A stretch of DNA of 17,500 nucleotides from Chondrilla cf. caribensis (lineage: Eukaryota > Porifera > Demospongiae > Chondrillida > Chondrillidae): the NCBI GenBank assembly GCA_964020155.1, contig OZ026566.1:2820789-2838288 (forward strand), given 5' to 3'. The notes under the pieces were generated by a model. That model was not told where the DNA came from, searched no databases, and worked only from the letters and a program-made list of their open reading frames with translations. How positions within the stretch are numbered: the stretch's first letter is position 1; every line of letters starts with the position of its first letter. Below are positions 7,668-17,500 of this stretch, one piece after another. Both the position numbers and the translations under genes were made by a program.

Positions 7668-8350
7668 GGGCTGCAAATTAGGGGAAGTCCCTGATGTGAT
7701 TATGTAATAGTCACATGCTAAAAGATGGAAGAAGGTATGTGTGTAGTTCGTATTTCTTTCTCTCTAGACACTGTTATCTCATACTTTCATCAATTTACTT
7801 CTCAGAGAAGGGAAATTTGTTACCTGTAAATGAATATTTCAGCCAGAAATGGAGTTTCAGATGTCTCTGTGATGAAATTAGGTAACTTTATTTCCTCTGT
7901 CAGTGCTCTGATCTTTGGTGACCATACTTGCCATGATCCCATTGAACCATTCTCTGCTTCTCCTTTCTTAGATGATACTCCAAGTACATTGTCCCTGTCA
8001 TTCTTGCGAATGTTGTTATAATTGCAATTATTGTAGTCATTGTGGTCCTAACCACTCATCACTCATGATTCAATACAAGTGTACAGTACAAATCCCATGA
8101 CGGTTGCATCTCAAAGCCCATTTCGTGACCAGTTGCAACCTGATGAACCAAGTGTACATACTGTACTGAAACAAACACTTTTCAGCCTTACAAGAGTCAA
8201 TGCTCGTCAATAACTATTGTTTGTCAGTGATATATACATGAATAGATTTGTATTTTTAATCATTGAATGTTAACAATGAATAAGTGGGGGTCACGGGAAG
8301 ATAAAACTGGAATAAAATGGAATTTAAACACAACTCAAGATGGGCATTGA
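7668..8350. other. Convergent intergenic region, CSTPP1 / profilin-like
   Basis: Both 3' UTRs. A strong donor-like GAAG|GTATGTGTGT at 7734-7735 and acceptor-like TTCTCTCTAG near 7760 could mark a 3' UTR intron of CSTPP1. AATAAA at 8311-8316 is a candidate plus-strand poly(A) signal. A short hydrophobic reading frame ends at 8068 (VVIIAIIVVIVVL) but has no start. Otherwise nothing recognised. Confidence 0.5.
8255..8260 (-). terminator. Possible poly(A) signal ATTAAA of profilin-like gene
   Basis: ATTAAA on the minus strand about 90 bases after the stop codon. It lies upstream (in plus coordinates) of the plus-strand AATAAA candidate at 8311-8316, so the two 3' UTRs may overlap. Confidence 0.4.
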
Positions 8351-10178
8351 TCATGCTCTTAACTTGTCAGCCACATTCTCCACTACCGGGATCATTTGAT
8401 TTGCAATGACCGGAGCTGATGACAAGCAGACAAGTACTCCAACGGGAGAATCACAAACCACAAGGGTGTGAAGTCCACCATCACATGTGGCATAAACACT
8501 GCAGAGAGAGAGAGAACATGAAATACTTCGTAGGTGGGTAGTGGGTTGATTGACTATCGTCTTGTGCTGACAGGGTTAACTAACCCTAGCCGTTGCTCAA
8601 GGCCAAATGTTACCGACCGAACTGGACTAAACTGACCACACAACATGTTGAACCCAGGGTGATATGTTTGAATTGATGCTCACTTATGAACTGGAACATG
8701 TAACACACGAAACTCAATCACAGTGAACCTCCAAGCTCCATATACTGTAGTACTGAAATATTTTGACGTACACTCTACTCAGTGATTGGTCACAGTACTC
8801 AAAATACAACAGACAAATTACATGAACCAGCATTCAGGACAACAAAGAGGGTCTGCCCAGACTCAAGCAACAACTTGCACATTGGTACTGGCTAACACAC
8901 CAAGCTTGCTCTCAGCACACTGCACACACTTCTAACCTGCACAGCGTCCGGTGAAACACTCTGAACGTGATGGCATCTCCACATATATCCATGTTGATGG
9001 TAGTTTCAGGAGAATTTACAAGTTTGAAAAGTTTCTTGATATTCTACACGTACAGTACACGGGAAAAGACAATTGAAGATAAAGTTATTGTATTGTATCA
9101 TATGTAATCGTATGTAATTGTGTGCGTTGTGTACAAAGATGTATGCATACTTAGTCATACCTCTGAAGTTATGAAATTCTTGGAACTCTCCAAATCCTTC
9201 CCAGATGAATAAATGCAATCCCCAGTTTTGGACAAGAAGGCAACATCAGACACATATCCAGTGGCAAACAAATGATCTGAAACATAATACCATATTTTGC
9301 TGTACATGCAGTAAAGCACTGCTAATGATCAAATATATGCATTACCTTCATAGGATACATGATATATGGAGCAATGTGGAAAAGAACACTAGGTGGCTTT
9401 AGACAGCATCTATAGTTAAAGCATAGATAATATAAACCATACCAGGATTGGAAACTATCAAATTTCATTGGACCAAAGCTTGTCATATGCCAAACTTTCA
9501 TTACATCATTGACCGTTCCGAATTTCTACTGTGTGTGTGTGAAGACTTATAATTACCTATGGTTAAAGAAATACCCTTATGTGGCATGATTTTGCAGATC
9601 AAATAGAGACATTGTTGTCTTGAGCTTGTAGGGTCAAAGCACAGATGCTACATCTAGAGCATGGTCTAACTACTATCTGTGCTCAATTTAGAGTTAACTT
9701 GGAACACCAAGGAAACTCGTGTCTGATAACATTAATCACTGGACATCCATATAGGGTGAAACGGGGTAATTTCTCACCTTCCCTCTAGGTATTTTAAGAC
9801 GTACTCAGTCTTACCTCATTGAGTTAGGCAATTCTACATGTCAGATAATAAGTCAAAATGGGGTAACTCCGATCACCATATAATCCCGGTAACACGGGAA
9901 TAAACATTTTACTACTTGAAAATGCTAGGGTTCCGAGGACAACTACAGTGTTCCACTAGTCCGGGCCAACCAGTATCTATGCTACAACATACCCGACAGA
10001 GAAGTCAGGCACTTGCTTCCCGTGTGCTGGATATTCACCAGTGATCGGATTTCCCCATTTTATCTTATAGGCTAGATTTCTCATACTTCCATGCATACAG
10101 TCACGTATCATCAGTGCTGTTCGTACCTCTGACGAGATTTTCGAATTTCAAATCAGATTCCTGCAAAACTGCCGACAT
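8351..10178 (-). CDS. Profilin-family protein without tryptophan (profilin-4-like)
   Basis: Exons in transcript order: 10178-10127, 9276-9161, 9043-8937, 8498-8351 (TGA). Donors GTACGA, GTATGA, GTTAGA; all phases close. The 140 residues match the usual profilin length. Family pattern: LVRDHLFATGYVSDVAFL (15-32), SKTGDCIYSSGKD (33-45), GDAITFRVFHR (78-88), SVYATCDGGLHTLVV (92-106), GVLVCLSS (112-119), and a final helix VVENVADKLR (130-139), like the profilin C-terminal helix VVE.LADYL. Profilins bind actin monomers, polyproline and phosphoinositides. Here the N-terminal helix has no Trp and the whole protein has none, so the aromatic polyproline platform is missing. Profilin-4 also departs from it and fits best at the N-terminus. 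Another profilin-fold protein is possible. Divergent from PLEKHD1. Confidence 0.7.
8499..8936. other. Profilin-like intron 3, no gene seen
   Basis: Intron with a GAGAGAGAGA run next to its acceptor and a small inverted repeat AGGGTTA..TAACCCT at 8572-8587. Nothing else recognised. Confidence 0.6.
9277..10126. other. Profilin-like intron 1, no gene seen
   Basis: 850-base intron. It contains two similar words about 100 bases apart (GAAACGGGGTAA near 9758 and CAAAATGGGGTAA near 9854), possibly remnants of a mobile element. No exon or RNA gene supported. Confidence 0.6.
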
Positions 10179-10336
10179 TTTGCTGACCCCACTTTACTTC
10201 CGACAGTTAAAGGTATTTATAGAGCATTTCCGGTCTCCAGTATCTCCAAGAAGCCAAACTGCTGCCTTCCCGACCCTAGCCTTCCACCCCGCGGACACTC
10301 TCGGGTTGCTTAACTTCGCATCAGGACACTCGAAGC
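10179..10336. promoter_or_regulatory. Bidirectional promoter region, profilin-like / PLEKHD1
   Basis: 158 bases between divergent start codons, CpG-rich compared with the flanking introns. ETS-like CTTCCG near 10197 and TTTCCGG near 10229, and a TATA-like TATTTATAG near 10214 on the plus strand. The island continues into PLEKHD1 exon 1. Function inferred from position. Confidence 0.6.

Positions 10337-17500
<7,164 letters not shown>

Overview
The window is nuclear DNA of an animal: every multi-exon gene has GT..AG introns, all six genes found have animal homologues, and CpG is rare except around gene starts. Short introns, tightly packed genes, many (TG)n/(CA)n runs and CpG-depleted gene bodies suggest a compact invertebrate genome. 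A demosponge is my best guess, but that is an impression and not shown by any single gene.

Six protein genes strictly alternate in direction (- + - + - +), forming three head-to-head pairs. Pair 1: a CDKN3/KAP-like phosphatase homologue (minus, 1-3658, 3' end cut by the window edge) with altered active-site residues, and ERH, enhancer of rudimentary homologue (plus, 3817-5129). Pair 2: an unrecognised intronless multi-pass membrane protein (minus, 5414-6784), and an intronless CSTPP1/C11orf49 homologue (plus, 6813-7667), with only 28 bp between start codons. Pair 3: a profilin-family gene (minus, 8351-10178) lacking tryptophan, and a PLEKHD1 homologue, PH domain plus coiled coil (plus, 10337 to the window end, 13 exons seen). 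ERH and the membrane gene converge, as do CSTPP1 and the profilin gene. Exons were assembled by hand from splice signals, reading-frame phase and remembered family sequence; every junction closes in frame.

The remainder is intronic or short intergenic DNA rich in repeats: a 32-copy 27-bp minisatellite in the last CDKN3-like intron, a roughly 37-bp minisatellite that starts exactly at a PLEKHD1 splice donor and repeats that donor 11 times, long (TG)n/(CA)n runs including a complementary pair around PLEKHD1 exon 12, and a dispersed repeat shared by two introns.

The genes do not form one pathway. CDKN3 is a cell-cycle phosphatase family, ERH an RNA-processing cofactor, CSTPP1 a centriolar-satellite and tubulin-modification factor, and profilin and PLEKHD1 relate to the cytoskeleton or membranes. 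I see no RNA gene, CRISPR array, intact transposon or bacterial-type operon.
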